Assembly (NCBI GenBank): GCA_963735045.1
Contig: CAVTIZ010000002.1
Span: 496,001 to 560,000, forward strand
Length of the DNA stretch: 64,000 nt
Direction of reading: 5' to 3'
DNA from: Salsipaludibacter sp963735045
Lineage (GTDB): Bacteria; Actinomycetota; Nitriliruptoria; Nitriliruptorales; Nitriliruptoraceae
Shown: positions 36,118-43,984 of the stretch, in pieces
Layout of the letters: each line of letters begins with the position of its first letter
Numbering within the stretch: position 1 is the first letter of the stretch
Program-made: the position numbers and the translations under genes
Notes under the pieces: generated by a model
The model's database searches: none
What the model was told of the DNA's origin: nothing
Seen by the model: only the letters and a program-made list of their open reading frames with translations

Positions 36118-36897
36118 ATGACCCCGCCCGACCAGCCCGACGAGCCGGTCCGGGTGACCCGCCACGACACCGCCGCCGGCATCGTGGCCGTGGTCACGAT
36201 GCATCGACCGTCCGCGCGCAACGCCATGTGCACGACCCTGGTGGCGGCCTTCGTCGACGTCGTGGAAGACCTCGAGGCCGATGCCGACGTGGTGGGAGTG
36301 GTCGTCACCGGTGCGGGCGGGGTGTTCTCCGCCGGGGCCGATGTCCGCGAGCACCTGGCCGATGGCGGCCGTCGTCGCATGGAACTGTTCACGATGCTCT
36401 ACGAGCGCCTGACGCTGACGCCGCTGCCGACCGCGGCGGTCCTGGTGGGTCCGGCCATCGGGGGCGGCGCGGAGGTGGCGGCCTGCTGCGACCTCCGGGT
36501 GGTCGAGCCCACGGCGTGGGTGCGCTTCCCGGGGGCGATCCACGGCTGGCCGGTCGGCACGGCCCGCACGATCGGCCTGGTGGGTCTGGGCACGGCCAAG
36601 GACTGGGTGCTGTCGTCGCGCGACGTCGCGGCCGACGAGTTGGTGGCCACGGGCTTCGCCCAGCGCGAGGCCGACGAGGACGCCGGGCTGGACGCGGCGC
36701 TGGCATGGGTGACCCAGGTCGCCGGTCGTGACCGCGACACCGTGGCCCTGCTCAAGCGCATGTTCAACGACTCGTCGGGCCTGCGTGACCGGGTCATGTT
36801 CGAAAACGACGCCCTGCGTGCCACGGCCGAGTCGGGCCCGCTGCCGCCGGGCCTCGACGTCGACGTCCCCCGGACGATCCGGCCACGCCGCCGCTGA
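36118..36897 (+). CDS. Enoyl-CoA hydratase/isomerase-like (crotonase) protein
   Basis: 259 residues with the crotonase fold: VTMHRPSARNAM, SAGADVREH (first oxyanion-hole segment) and IGGGAEVAACCDLRV (second). In classical hydratases the next block carries a catalytic Glu (GQPE), then a second Glu about 20 residues on. Here the block reads FPGAIHGWPVGTARTIG with no Glu, and the second position looks like Asp in AKDWVLSSRD. It may therefore catalyse something other than hydration, or be a CoA-binding relative. GAGGAG precedes the ATG. Confidence 0.85.
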   Translation: MTPPDQPDEPVRVTRHDTAAGIVAVVTMHRPSARNAMCTTLVAAFVDVVEDLEADADVVGVVVTGAGGVFSAGADVREHLADGGRRRMELFTMLYERLTLTPLPTAAVLVGPAIGGGAEVAACCDLRVVEPTAWVRFPGAIHGWPVGTARTIGLVGLGTAKDWVLSSRDVAADELVATGFAQREADEDAGLDAALAWVTQVAGRDRDTVALLKRMFNDSSGLRDRVMFENDALRATAESGPLPPGLDVDVPRTIRPRRR

Positions 36898-36910
36898 GCC
36901 CCGGCGGGAT

Positions 36911-36916
36911 TAGGCT
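36911..36916 (+). promoter_or_regulatory. Possible -10 box of glpX
   Basis: TAGGCT lies 53 bases before the glpX GTG and equals the box seen ahead of proS. Confidence 0.35.
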
Positions 36917-36968
36917 CGTCGCAGGGCGGACGTCGTCCCGCCCCCACGCCGAGACAACGGAGTCCCCG

Positions 36969-37952
36969 GTGCCCGATCCGTCACGCCCCGATCGCAACCT
37001 CGCCCTGGAGATCGTTCGCGTCACGGAGGCGGCGGCCCTGGCATCGGCCCGCTGGCAGGGTCGCGGCGAGAAGGAGTCCGGCGACCAGGCCGCGGTCGAC
37101 GCGATGCGCAAGATGTTGTCCAGTGTCGAGATGGACGGCACGGTCATCATCGGGGAGGGCGAGAAGGACGAGGCCCCGATGTTGTTCAACGGCGAGCGCG
37201 TCGGGACCGGTCACCCCCCCGAGGTGGACATCGCCGTGGACCCGGTCGACGGCACCCGGCTGCTGGCCGAGGGGCGACCGGGCGCCATCGCCGTCCTCGC
37301 CGCCGCCCCGACCGGCACCATGTTCGATCCCGGCCCGGCGGTCTACATGCACAAGGTCGTGGTCGGCGCCGAGGCGGCCGACGTGGTCGATCTTGACATG
37401 CCGATCCCGGACCTGCTGCGGGCGGTGGCCGGGGCCATGGGACGCCAGGTCGGCAACCTGACGGTGATGATGCTGGACCGGCCGCGCCACGACGACTTCA
37501 AACGCGAGGTCCGCGAGACCGGCGCACGGCTCAACCTCATCATGGACGGCGACGTCGCCGGTGGCGTGTCGGCGGCGTGGGCGTCGAGCCCGTCGGTGGA
37601 CGTGCTGTACGGCATCGGGGGCACGCCCGAGGGCGTCACCACGGCTTGTGGCGTGCGGGCACTGGGCGGGCGGATCCTCGGGCGGGTCTGGGCGCGTGAC
37701 GACCGTGACCGCTCGGCGCTGGTCGACGCCGGCTACGACCTCGACCAGGTCCTGGACACCCACGACCTGGTGTCCAGTGATGACTGCTTCCTGGCCTGCA
37801 CCGGCATCACGCCCAGCGCCCTGCTGGACGGCGTGTCGTTCGAGGGCGGCGAGGCCACGACCGACTCCCTGATGATGCGGGGCAAGTCCGGGACGGTGCG
37901 TCGGGTGCGCGCCCAGCATCGCACCGACAAGGTCGAGGCCTACGGCGGCTGA
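36969..37952 (+). CDS. glpX: Fructose-1,6-bisphosphatase class II
   Basis: 327 residues, GTG start with GGAG six bases before. Metal-binding signatures VIIGEGEKDEAPML and VDIAVDPVDGTRLL are those of GlpX, with LVSSDDCFLACTGITPS later. It converts fructose-1,6-bisphosphate to fructose-6-phosphate in gluconeogenesis. It is the main FBPase in most actinobacteria. The PHO box of pstS starts 26 bases downstream. Confidence 0.95.
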   Translation: MPDPSRPDRNLALEIVRVTEAAALASARWQGRGEKESGDQAAVDAMRKMLSSVEMDGTVIIGEGEKDEAPMLFNGERVGTGHPPEVDIAVDPVDGTRLLAEGRPGAIAVLAAAPTGTMFDPGPAVYMHKVVVGAEAADVVDLDMPIPDLLRAVAGAMGRQVGNLTVMMLDRPRHDDFKREVRETGARLNLIMDGDVAGGVSAAWASSPSVDVLYGIGGTPEGVTTACGVRALGGRILGRVWARDDRDRSALVDAGYDLDQVLDTHDLVSSDDCFLACTGITPSALLDGVSFEGGEATTDSLMMRGKSGTVRRVRAQHRTDKVEAYGG

Positions 37953-37978
37953 CGCCGGATCACGGTCGCCCCGGGCGT

Positions 37979-37996
37979 GTTCAACGTCCGTTCACC
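37979..37996 (+). promoter_or_regulatory. PHO box upstream of pstS
   Basis: GTTCAAC (37979-37985), four bases and GTTCACC (37990-37996) are direct repeats with an 11-base period, the PhoP/RegX3 consensus of actinobacteria. It lies about 94 bases before the pstS ATG and ahead of a gene cluster encoding the probable regulator. Confidence 0.85.
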
Positions 37997-38089
37997 TGTG
38001 GGAAAGCGGCTGGCGAGGTGACCTTCGTACGGTCACCACCACGTCCCAGGAGGGGCCGGTCGGCCCCGTCTTCCACAGGAGATCCCAGA

Positions 38090-39277
38090 ATGCGAATGTC
38101 CACTCGCGCGCGCGCCACCGCCGTCGCCCTGTCCATGGCCCTGGCCGTCGCGGCCTGCGGCGGAGACGACGGTGGCGACGACACCTCGACCGAGGGTGGC
38201 TCCGGCGGTTCGGAGATGGCGACCGAGGCCGGAGCGACCGATGCCGGAGCGGGCGCTTCGGAGATGTCGACGGAGGGTGGCGGTGGCAGTGCCTCGGGCA
38301 GCCTGGTCGGTGCGGGCGCGAGCTCCCAGGAGGCCGCGATGTCGGGCTGGGTCACCGGGTTCCAGCAGGCCAACCCCGACGTGACGGTCAACTACGACCC
38401 GGTCGGTTCCGGTGGCGGTCGCGAGACCTTCCTGAGCGGGGGTTCGATGTTCGCCGGGTCCGATGCCTACCTCGACGACGACGAGCTCATCCAGTCCCAG
38501 GAGCGCTGTGCGGGTGAGGGCGGGGCAGTGGACCTGCCCCACTACCTGTCACCGATCGCCGTGGCCTACAACCTGCCCGACGTCGACTCGCTGCAACTGG
38601 ACGCGGCGACCATCGGTGGGATCTTCGCCGGCGACATCACGACCTGGAACGACGAGGCGATCGCCGCCACCAACGACGGCGTCGAGCTGCCGGACCTTCC
38701 CATCAACCCCGTCCACCGGTCCGACGACTCGGGCACGACCGAGAACTTCACCGACTACCTCACCCAGGCGGCGGGTGACGCCTGGTCCTACGACGTGGTC
38801 GAGACCTGGCCCGCCGAGGCCGGCGGCGAGGGCGCCAACGGCACCTCGGGTGTCGTCCAGGCCGTCACGGCCGGCGAGGGATCCATCGGCTACGCCGACG
38901 CCTCGCAGGTCGGCGAGCTGGGCACGGTCGCCGTCAAGGTCGGTGAGGAGTTCGTCGAGTACTCCCCGGAGGCCGCCGCCAAGATCCTCGAGGTGTCCGA
39001 GCCCGCGCCGGACCGTCCCGAGGGCGACTTCGCCTTCGACCTGACCCGCAACACCACGGAGTCGGGCGTGTACCCGATCGTGCTCGTGTCCTACCACATC
39101 GTGTGCCTCGAGTACGAGTCGCCGGAGGAGGCCGAGCTGGTGAAGGCCTTCATGACCTACGTCGCCTCCGAGGAGGGCCAGGCCGCGGCGTCCGAGGTCG
39201 CGGGATCCGCGCCCATCTCGGCGAACCTGCGTGACCAGATGGCCCCCACCGTCGAGTCGATCACGGCCGCCGGCTGA
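38090..39277 (+). CDS. pstS: Phosphate-binding lipoprotein PstS
   Basis: 395 residues. The signal peptide ends in AVAAC (lipobox, Cys about residue 23), so the protein is lipid-anchored outside. An acidic Ser/Gly linker follows. The substrate-binding fold has LVGAGASSQEAAMSGWVTGF, the phosphate loops near GSGGGRETFLSG and HRSDDSGTTENFTDYL, and SIGYADASQ. It captures phosphate for PstCAB. AGGAGA sits seven bases before the ATG at 38090. A hairpin follows the gene. Confidence 0.95.
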   Translation: MRMSTRARATAVALSMALAVAACGGDDGGDDTSTEGGSGGSEMATEAGATDAGAGASEMSTEGGGGSASGSLVGAGASSQEAAMSGWVTGFQQANPDVTVNYDPVGSGGGRETFLSGGSMFAGSDAYLDDDELIQSQERCAGEGGAVDLPHYLSPIAVAYNLPDVDSLQLDAATIGGIFAGDITTWNDEAIAATNDGVELPDLPINPVHRSDDSGTTENFTDYLTQAAGDAWSYDVVETWPAEAGGEGANGTSGVVQAVTAGEGSIGYADASQVGELGTVAVKVGEEFVEYSPEAAAKILEVSEPAPDRPEGDFAFDLTRNTTESGVYPIVLVSYHIVCLEYESPEEAELVKAFMTYVASEEGQAAASEVAGSAPISANLRDQMAPTVESITAAG

Positions 39278-39299
39278 CGGCCGTCCCCTCGGTCCCCAC

Positions 39300-39340
39300 G
39301 CCCCCGGACACCCGGATCCTCGCGGACCGGATCCGGGGGC
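39300..39340 (+). terminator. Strong hairpin after pstS (attenuator or terminator)
   Basis: GCCCCCGGA (39300-39308) pairs with TCCGGGGGC (39332-39340); alternatively CCCGGATCC (39311-39319) pairs with GGATCCGGG (39329-39337). Either lies between pstS and pstC, where partial termination would give extra PstS. Confidence 0.65.
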
Positions 39341-39361
39341 TGGTGGGCCTGGGGCGCCGAG

Positions 39362-39391
39362 GTGACAGGCCCGAACCACGCCGCCTAGTGT
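39362..39391 (+). promoter_or_regulatory. Putative internal promoter before pstC
   Basis: GTGACA (39362-39367), an 18-base spacer and TAGTGT (39386-39391) form a sigma-70-like pair, 25 bases before the pstC ATG. Confidence 0.5.
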
Positions 39392-39415
39392 CCCACCGGA
39401 CACATCGGAGCATGC

Positions 39416-40384
39416 ATGACCACCACGCAGGCCCCGCCACCCGAGACCGAGGACGAGTCCTCGGTCGTCGCCGGTGATCGCCCCACCCGGGCCCAGGACG
39501 TCTTCTTCGAACGCCTCGCGACCGGGGCGGGGATCCTCATCCTGGTCACGCTGGTCGGCGTGGCGTTCTTCCTCACCCAGAAGTCCCTGCCGGCCTTCGG
39601 CCTGCCGCCCGAGGCGCTGCCCAACGCCGAGGGGATCATCGGCTACACCATCCCGCTGCTGTTCGGGACGGTGTGGGCCTCGCTCATCGCGCTGGTGCTG
39701 GCCACGCCGCTCGCGGTCGGGATCGCGCTGTACATGACCCACTACGCGCCGAAACCGGTCGCCAAGGCGATCGGGTTCGTCGTCGACCTGCTCGCGGCGG
39801 TCCCCAGCGTCGTGTTCGGGCTGTGGGGGATCATCGCCGTGGCGCCCTTCTTCGTCCCCGTCTACCAGGTGCAGAACCGGTTCCTGGGCTGGATCCCGTT
39901 GTTCGGTGGCACCGTGTCGCCGTCGGGCCGGAACATGGCGACCGCCGCAGGCGTGCTGGCCATCATGATCCTGCCGATCATCGCCTCCATCTCCAAGGAG
40001 GTGTTCAGCCAGACGCCGCGCCTGCTCGAGGAGGCCTCGCTGGCACTGGGCGCCACCAGGTGGGAGATGATCCGCACCGCCGTGCTGCCCCACGGGCGGT
40101 CCGGCGTCATCGGCGGCGCCATGCTCGGACTGGGACGGGCGCTGGGCGAGACCATGGCGGTGGCCCTGATCCTGTCACCGGTCCCCGGACTCATCAGCTT
40201 CGAGGTCCTCACCACCGAGAACCCATCGACGATCGCGGCCAACATCGCCCTGTCGTTCGCCAACTTCGGGGGCGTGCAGCGGTCCGCGCTGTACTTCACC
40301 GGTCTGGTCCTGTTCATCACGACGTTCGGCGTGAACTACCTCGCACGGCGCATCGCGGCCGGCGCCGGCCCGAAGGAGGCCTGA
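39416..40384 (+). CDS. pstC: Phosphate ABC permease PstC
   Basis: 322 residues with six membrane helices. The cytoplasmic EAA-type loop is EEASLALGATRWEMIRTAVLPHGRSGVIGG, followed by LGRALGETMAVALI, both standard in PstC. With PstA it forms the phosphate channel energised by PstB. CGGAG precedes the ATG. Confidence 0.95.
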   Translation: MTTTQAPPPETEDESSVVAGDRPTRAQDVFFERLATGAGILILVTLVGVAFFLTQKSLPAFGLPPEALPNAEGIIGYTIPLLFGTVWASLIALVLATPLAVGIALYMTHYAPKPVAKAIGFVVDLLAAVPSVVFGLWGIIAVAPFFVPVYQVQNRFLGWIPLFGGTVSPSGRNMATAAGVLAIMILPIIASISKEVFSQTPRLLEEASLALGATRWEMIRTAVLPHGRSGVIGGAMLGLGRALGETMAVALILSPVPGLISFEVLTTENPSTIAANIALSFANFGGVQRSALYFTGLVLFITTFGVNYLARRIAAGAGPKEA

Positions 40385-40385
40385 C

Positions 40386-41438
40386 ATGTCGGCAGCCGAC
40401 GTCACCAGCATCCAGCGCCAGGGCCTGTCCAACGGCCAGGTGTCCGGGATCGTGGCCATCGCCGTCGCGATCGGCGTGGCCGTCCCCCTGGCCACCGGCA
40501 ACGGCTTCAGCCCGATCATCAGCCTGCTGATCGCGATGGTCGTGGCCGTGGCCGCCATCTACGCCGTGTCGCGCCGGGTCGAGGGGCCCCGGCGCGCACT
40601 GGACCGGGTCATGTCCATCGCGATCACCTCGGCGTTCGTCGGTGCGGCCATCCCGCTGGTGTCGGTGGTGTACTCCGTGGTCAGTCGCGGTCTGGCGCGC
40701 TTCGACGTGACCTTCTTCACCGAGACCATGCGCAACGTGCTGGGCGAGGGCGGTGGCATCCGGCACGCCCTGATCGGGACCCTCGAGATCACGGGCGCGG
40801 CGACCGTGATCTCGGTGCCCGTGGGCCTGCTGGTCGCGATCTACCTGGTCGAGTACGGACGTGGACCGCTCGCCAGCTCGATCTCGTGGCTGGTCGACGT
40901 CATGACCGGCATCCCGTCGATCGTGGCCGGCATGTTCGCGCTCGGGCTGTTCACCAGCCTGTTCGGCCCCGGCTACCGGTCCGGTTTCGCCGGGTCCGTG
41001 GCCCTGGCGGTGCTGATGATCCCGGTGGTCGTCCGCTCCGTGGAGGAGATGCTGCGACTGGTGCCCGATCGCCTTCGGGAGGCGGCCTACGGACTCGGGG
41101 TGCCGCGCTGGCGTACGATCCTCAAGATCGTGGTGCCGACCGCGGCCCCCGGAATCGTGACCGGCGTCATCCTGGCGATCGCCCGAGTCGTGGGGGAGAC
41201 GGCCCCGTTGCTGGTCGCGTCGGGCATCACCACCAGCGTCAACACGAACCTGTTCGAGGGACGCATGGCCTCGCTCCCCCTGTTCGTCTACAACAGTTAC
41301 CAGAACCCCGGCTTCCCACAACAACCCTCCATCGACCGCGCCTGGGCCGCTGCCCTGGTCCTGATGCTGCTCGTGGGGATCCTGTTCGCCCTGGCGCGCA
41401 TCCTTGCGCGCGTGCTGACCCCGAAGGGCCTGCGATGA
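40386..41438 (+). CDS. pstA: Phosphate ABC permease PstA
   Basis: 350 residues, six core helices plus an N-terminal pair. The EAA loop is REAAYGLGVPRWRTILKIVVPTAAPGIVTG and RVVGETAPLLVASG follows, as in PstA. It begins one base after the pstC stop and overlaps pstB by ATGA. Confidence 0.95.
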   Translation: MSAADVTSIQRQGLSNGQVSGIVAIAVAIGVAVPLATGNGFSPIISLLIAMVVAVAAIYAVSRRVEGPRRALDRVMSIAITSAFVGAAIPLVSVVYSVVSRGLARFDVTFFTETMRNVLGEGGGIRHALIGTLEITGAATVISVPVGLLVAIYLVEYGRGPLASSISWLVDVMTGIPSIVAGMFALGLFTSLFGPGYRSGFAGSVALAVLMIPVVVRSVEEMLRLVPDRLREAAYGLGVPRWRTILKIVVPTAAPGIVTGVILAIARVVGETAPLLVASGITTSVNTNLFEGRMASLPLFVYNSYQNPGFPQQPSIDRAWAAALVLMLLVGILFALARILARVLTPKGLR

Positions 41439-42343
41439 CCGATTCGACCCATCCGGAAACGGCCACCATGACCGACGACACGAGCGAGTCGCTCCACACC
41501 GACGACTACGCGAACCCCGAACTCGCCCGGGTGGCGATGAAGGGAGAGGCGGTCGACCGGAGCGACGACGACCGCAATCGAATCGACGTCACCGACCTTG
41601 ACCTGTACTACGGCAACTTCAAGGCCGTCGAGGGTGTCACGATGTCCATCGACCCCCGTTCGGTGACGGCGCTGATCGGCCCGTCGGGGTGCGGCAAGTC
41701 GACCTTCCTTCGCGCGCTCAACCGCATGCACGAGGTCATCCCGGGGGCCCGCGCCGAGGGGTCGGTGAGGCTCAACGGTGCGGACCTGTACGGCGGCCAC
41801 GTCGACCCGGTCCTGGTCCGGCGCAAGGTCGGGATGGTCTTCCAGCAGCCCAACCCGTTCCCGACCATGAGCGTGCGCGAGAACGTCCTGGCCGGACTCA
41901 AGCTCAACGCCAAGAAGATCGACAACGAGGCCGCCGTGGTGGAGTCCGCCCTGCGCGGCGCGAACCTGTGGGACGAGGTCAAGGATCGACTCGACCGGCC
42001 GGGTTCCGGACTGTCGGGGGGCCAGCAACAGCGGCTGTGCATCGCGCGAACCATCGCGGTCAAGCCCGACGTGGTCCTGATGGACGAACCGTGCTCGGCG
42101 CTGGATCCGATCTCCACGCTGGCCATCGAGGAGCTGATCCACGACCTCAAGTCGGACTACACGATCGTCATCGTGACCCACAACATGCAGCAGGCGGCCC
42201 GCGTCAGCGACAAGACCGGGTTCTTCAACATCGAGGCCACCGGCGAGCCCGGCCGGCTGGTGGAGTTCCAGGAGACCGAGACGATCTTCACCCAGCCCGA
42301 CCACGAGGCGACCCTCAACTACGTCTCCGGACGGTTCGGCTGA
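41435..42343 (+). CDS. pstB: Phosphate ABC ATPase PstB
   Basis: 302 residues. After a non-conserved 48-residue lead comes the ATPase core: GPSGCGKSTFLRALNRM (Walker A), GMVFQQPNPFPTMS (Q loop), LSGGQQQRLCIAR (signature) and VLMDEPCSALDP (Walker B). RALNRM after Walker A and FQQPNPFP are PstB hallmarks. It hydrolyses ATP to drive phosphate import. A second in-frame ATG at residue 12 is possible, but the first overlaps the pstA stop. Confidence 0.95.
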   Translation: MTDSTHPETATMTDDTSESLHTDDYANPELARVAMKGEAVDRSDDDRNRIDVTDLDLYYGNFKAVEGVTMSIDPRSVTALIGPSGCGKSTFLRALNRMHEVIPGARAEGSVRLNGADLYGGHVDPVLVRRKVGMVFQQPNPFPTMSVRENVLAGLKLNAKKIDNEAAVVESALRGANLWDEVKDRLDRPGSGLSGGQQQRLCIARTIAVKPDVVLMDEPCSALDPISTLAIEELIHDLKSDYTIVIVTHNMQQAARVSDKTGFFNIEATGEPGRLVEFQETETIFTQPDHEATLNYVSGRFG

Positions 42344-42471
42344 CCCCGATGCGCGCGTCGGACCGCGCCTCGTCGACCCCAGCCCCGCCCACGCCGACCA
42401 CGACGGGCGGCGCCGAGGTCGCACGGCGCCACGGGGTGGCGAAGGTTGGCGGTCACGGTCGGGTGTCCATG

Positions 42472-42477
42472 TATACG
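42472..42477 (+). promoter_or_regulatory. Possible -10 box of phoU
   Basis: TATACG, unusually AT-rich for the region, lies 23 bases before the phoU ATG. A TTGGCG is 20 bases further up, a longer spacer than normal. It suggests phoU-regX3-senX3 can be transcribed apart from pst. Confidence 0.4.
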
Positions 42478-42500
42478 GTCGAAACAACGGGGAGGGAGGG

Positions 42501-43298
42501 ATGACGATGCCTGAGCACGGTCGCGAACTGCGCGGGGCGTTCCATGCGGCGCTCGACGCGATGGACGATCGCTTCGTGGCGGCAGGCCTGCGGGTCTCCG
42601 AGGCCCTCCCGCGTCTGTCCGACGGGTTCCTGCAGGGCGACGCCTGGGTGATGGAGGTGGCCGAGGACCTGTCGACGGGCGTGGCGGTGGAGTGCGAGCG
42701 GGTCGAGGACGAGGGCTTCGTGCTGCTCGCCCGCGAGGCGCCCGTGGCCGCCGACCTGCGACGCCTGGTCGCCCTGATGCGCATGACCGTGGACGTGTCC
42801 CGGTCGGCCAGCCTGTTGCGCCATGCCTGCATGACGCTGCGCCAGGTCGACCCCCGGTTCCTCGAACCGGCCATGCGAAGCCAGTTGACCGAGATGGCCG
42901 GTCATTCCAGTGACGTGTTCCGGGCCGGGATCGACGCCTGGCGCAAGCGTGACGCGCTCGCGGTCAACGAGGTCGACCACCTCGACGAGTCCGTCGACGA
43001 GTTGCAACTCGTGCTGCTGCGCGAGGCGGCCGAGGCCGAGGACCCGGGCATGGAGATGCTGGTGCTCGGCCTGCTCGCCCGCTACTTCGAGCGGATCGCC
43101 GACCACGGGGTCGAGATCGCCCGTGACGCGGCCTACGTCGCCACGGGCGAACGCATCCGCGTCGGTCGCCACCGTGCGCCCGAGGCGGCCACCGATCCCG
43201 AGCAGGGCGGCGATGGCCCGCCGGGCGCGACCGACGGCCCGTGGCCGGAGGCCGGGGACCGGCCTCCCGAGTCCGGACCTGCCGACGAGCCGTCCTGA
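42501..43298 (+). CDS. phoU: PhoU phosphate signalling protein
   Basis: 265 residues. Two PhoU three-helix repeats are seen, with EREAPVAADLRRLVALMRMTVDVSRS-type (from about residue 75) and ARYFERIADHGVEIARDA (from about 193) motifs that bind metal. PhoU links the Pst transporter to the kinase and keeps it in phosphatase mode when phosphate is ample. The last 45 residues are a Pro/Gly/Glu tail. GGAGGGAGGG precedes the ATG. The stop shares one base with the regX3-like start. Confidence 0.94.
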   Translation: MTMPEHGRELRGAFHAALDAMDDRFVAAGLRVSEALPRLSDGFLQGDAWVMEVAEDLSTGVAVECERVEDEGFVLLAREAPVAADLRRLVALMRMTVDVSRSASLLRHACMTLRQVDPRFLEPAMRSQLTEMAGHSSDVFRAGIDAWRKRDALAVNEVDHLDESVDELQLVLLREAAEAEDPGMEMLVLGLLARYFERIADHGVEIARDAAYVATGERIRVGRHRAPEAATDPEQGGDGPPGATDGPWPEAGDRPPESGPADEPS

Positions 43299-43984
43299 TG
43301 CCACGGTTGTTGCTGGTCGAGGACGAGCCGGCGATCGCCGAGGGTCTGACCGTCACGCTCGACGCCGAGGGCTACCAGGTCGACTGGGTCGCCACCGGTC
43401 ACGACGCGCTCCGGGCCGTCGAGCGAGTCCGACCCGACCTGGTGCTGCTGGACCTGATGCTGCCCGGGATGTCGGGCACCGAGGTCTGCCGGACGATTCG
43501 GACCACCTCCGACGTGCCCATCATCATGGTCACGGCGCGTGACCAGGAGATCGACCGCGTGGTCGGGCTCGAACTCGGGGCCGACGACTACCTGACCAAG
43601 CCGTTCTCCACCCGAGAACTGGTGGCCAGGATCAAGGCGGTGCTGCGACGAGCACCGGTCGTGGACGGCTTCGACGGCGACGCGCCGGCCGAGGCGGCCG
43701 GCGTGCGCATCGACCGCGTTCGACACGAGGTGCACGTCGACGGCGAGCCCGTCGAGCTGCCACCCAAGGAGTTCGACCTGCTCGCCGAACTGGTCGAGAA
43801 CGCGGGCCGGGTCCGGTCGCGGCGCCACCTGATCCGTGAGGTGTGGGGAATCGACTACGTGGGCGACACCAAGACGCTCGACGTCCACATCCGCCGACTT
43901 CGGACCCGGATCGAGGCCGATCCACAGGACCCGCACCGGATCCAGACCGTGCGGGGCGTCGGCTACCGCTTCGCCGACCGGTGA
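43298..43984 (+). CDS. regX3: OmpR-type response regulator (RegX3/PhoP-like)
   Basis: 228 residues. Receiver: acidic pair ED at residues 8-10, phospho-acceptor Asp52 in LVLLDLMLPG, Lys in DDYLTKPFSTRELVARI. The OmpR winged helix follows (LPPKEFDLLAELVENAGRVRSRRHLIREVWG and DVHIRRLRTRIEADP). It sits between phoU and the kinase and is the likely binder of the PHO box ahead of pstS. The RegX3 name follows context and similarity to the mycobacterial pair; PhoP of Streptomyces is the same family. Confidence 0.93.
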   Translation: MPRLLLVEDEPAIAEGLTVTLDAEGYQVDWVATGHDALRAVERVRPDLVLLDLMLPGMSGTEVCRTIRTTSDVPIIMVTARDQEIDRVVGLELGADDYLTKPFSTRELVARIKAVLRRAPVVDGFDGDAPAEAAGVRIDRVRHEVHVDGEPVELPPKEFDLLAELVENAGRVRSRRHLIREVWGIDYVGDTKTLDVHIRRLRTRIEADPQDPHRIQTVRGVGYRFADR

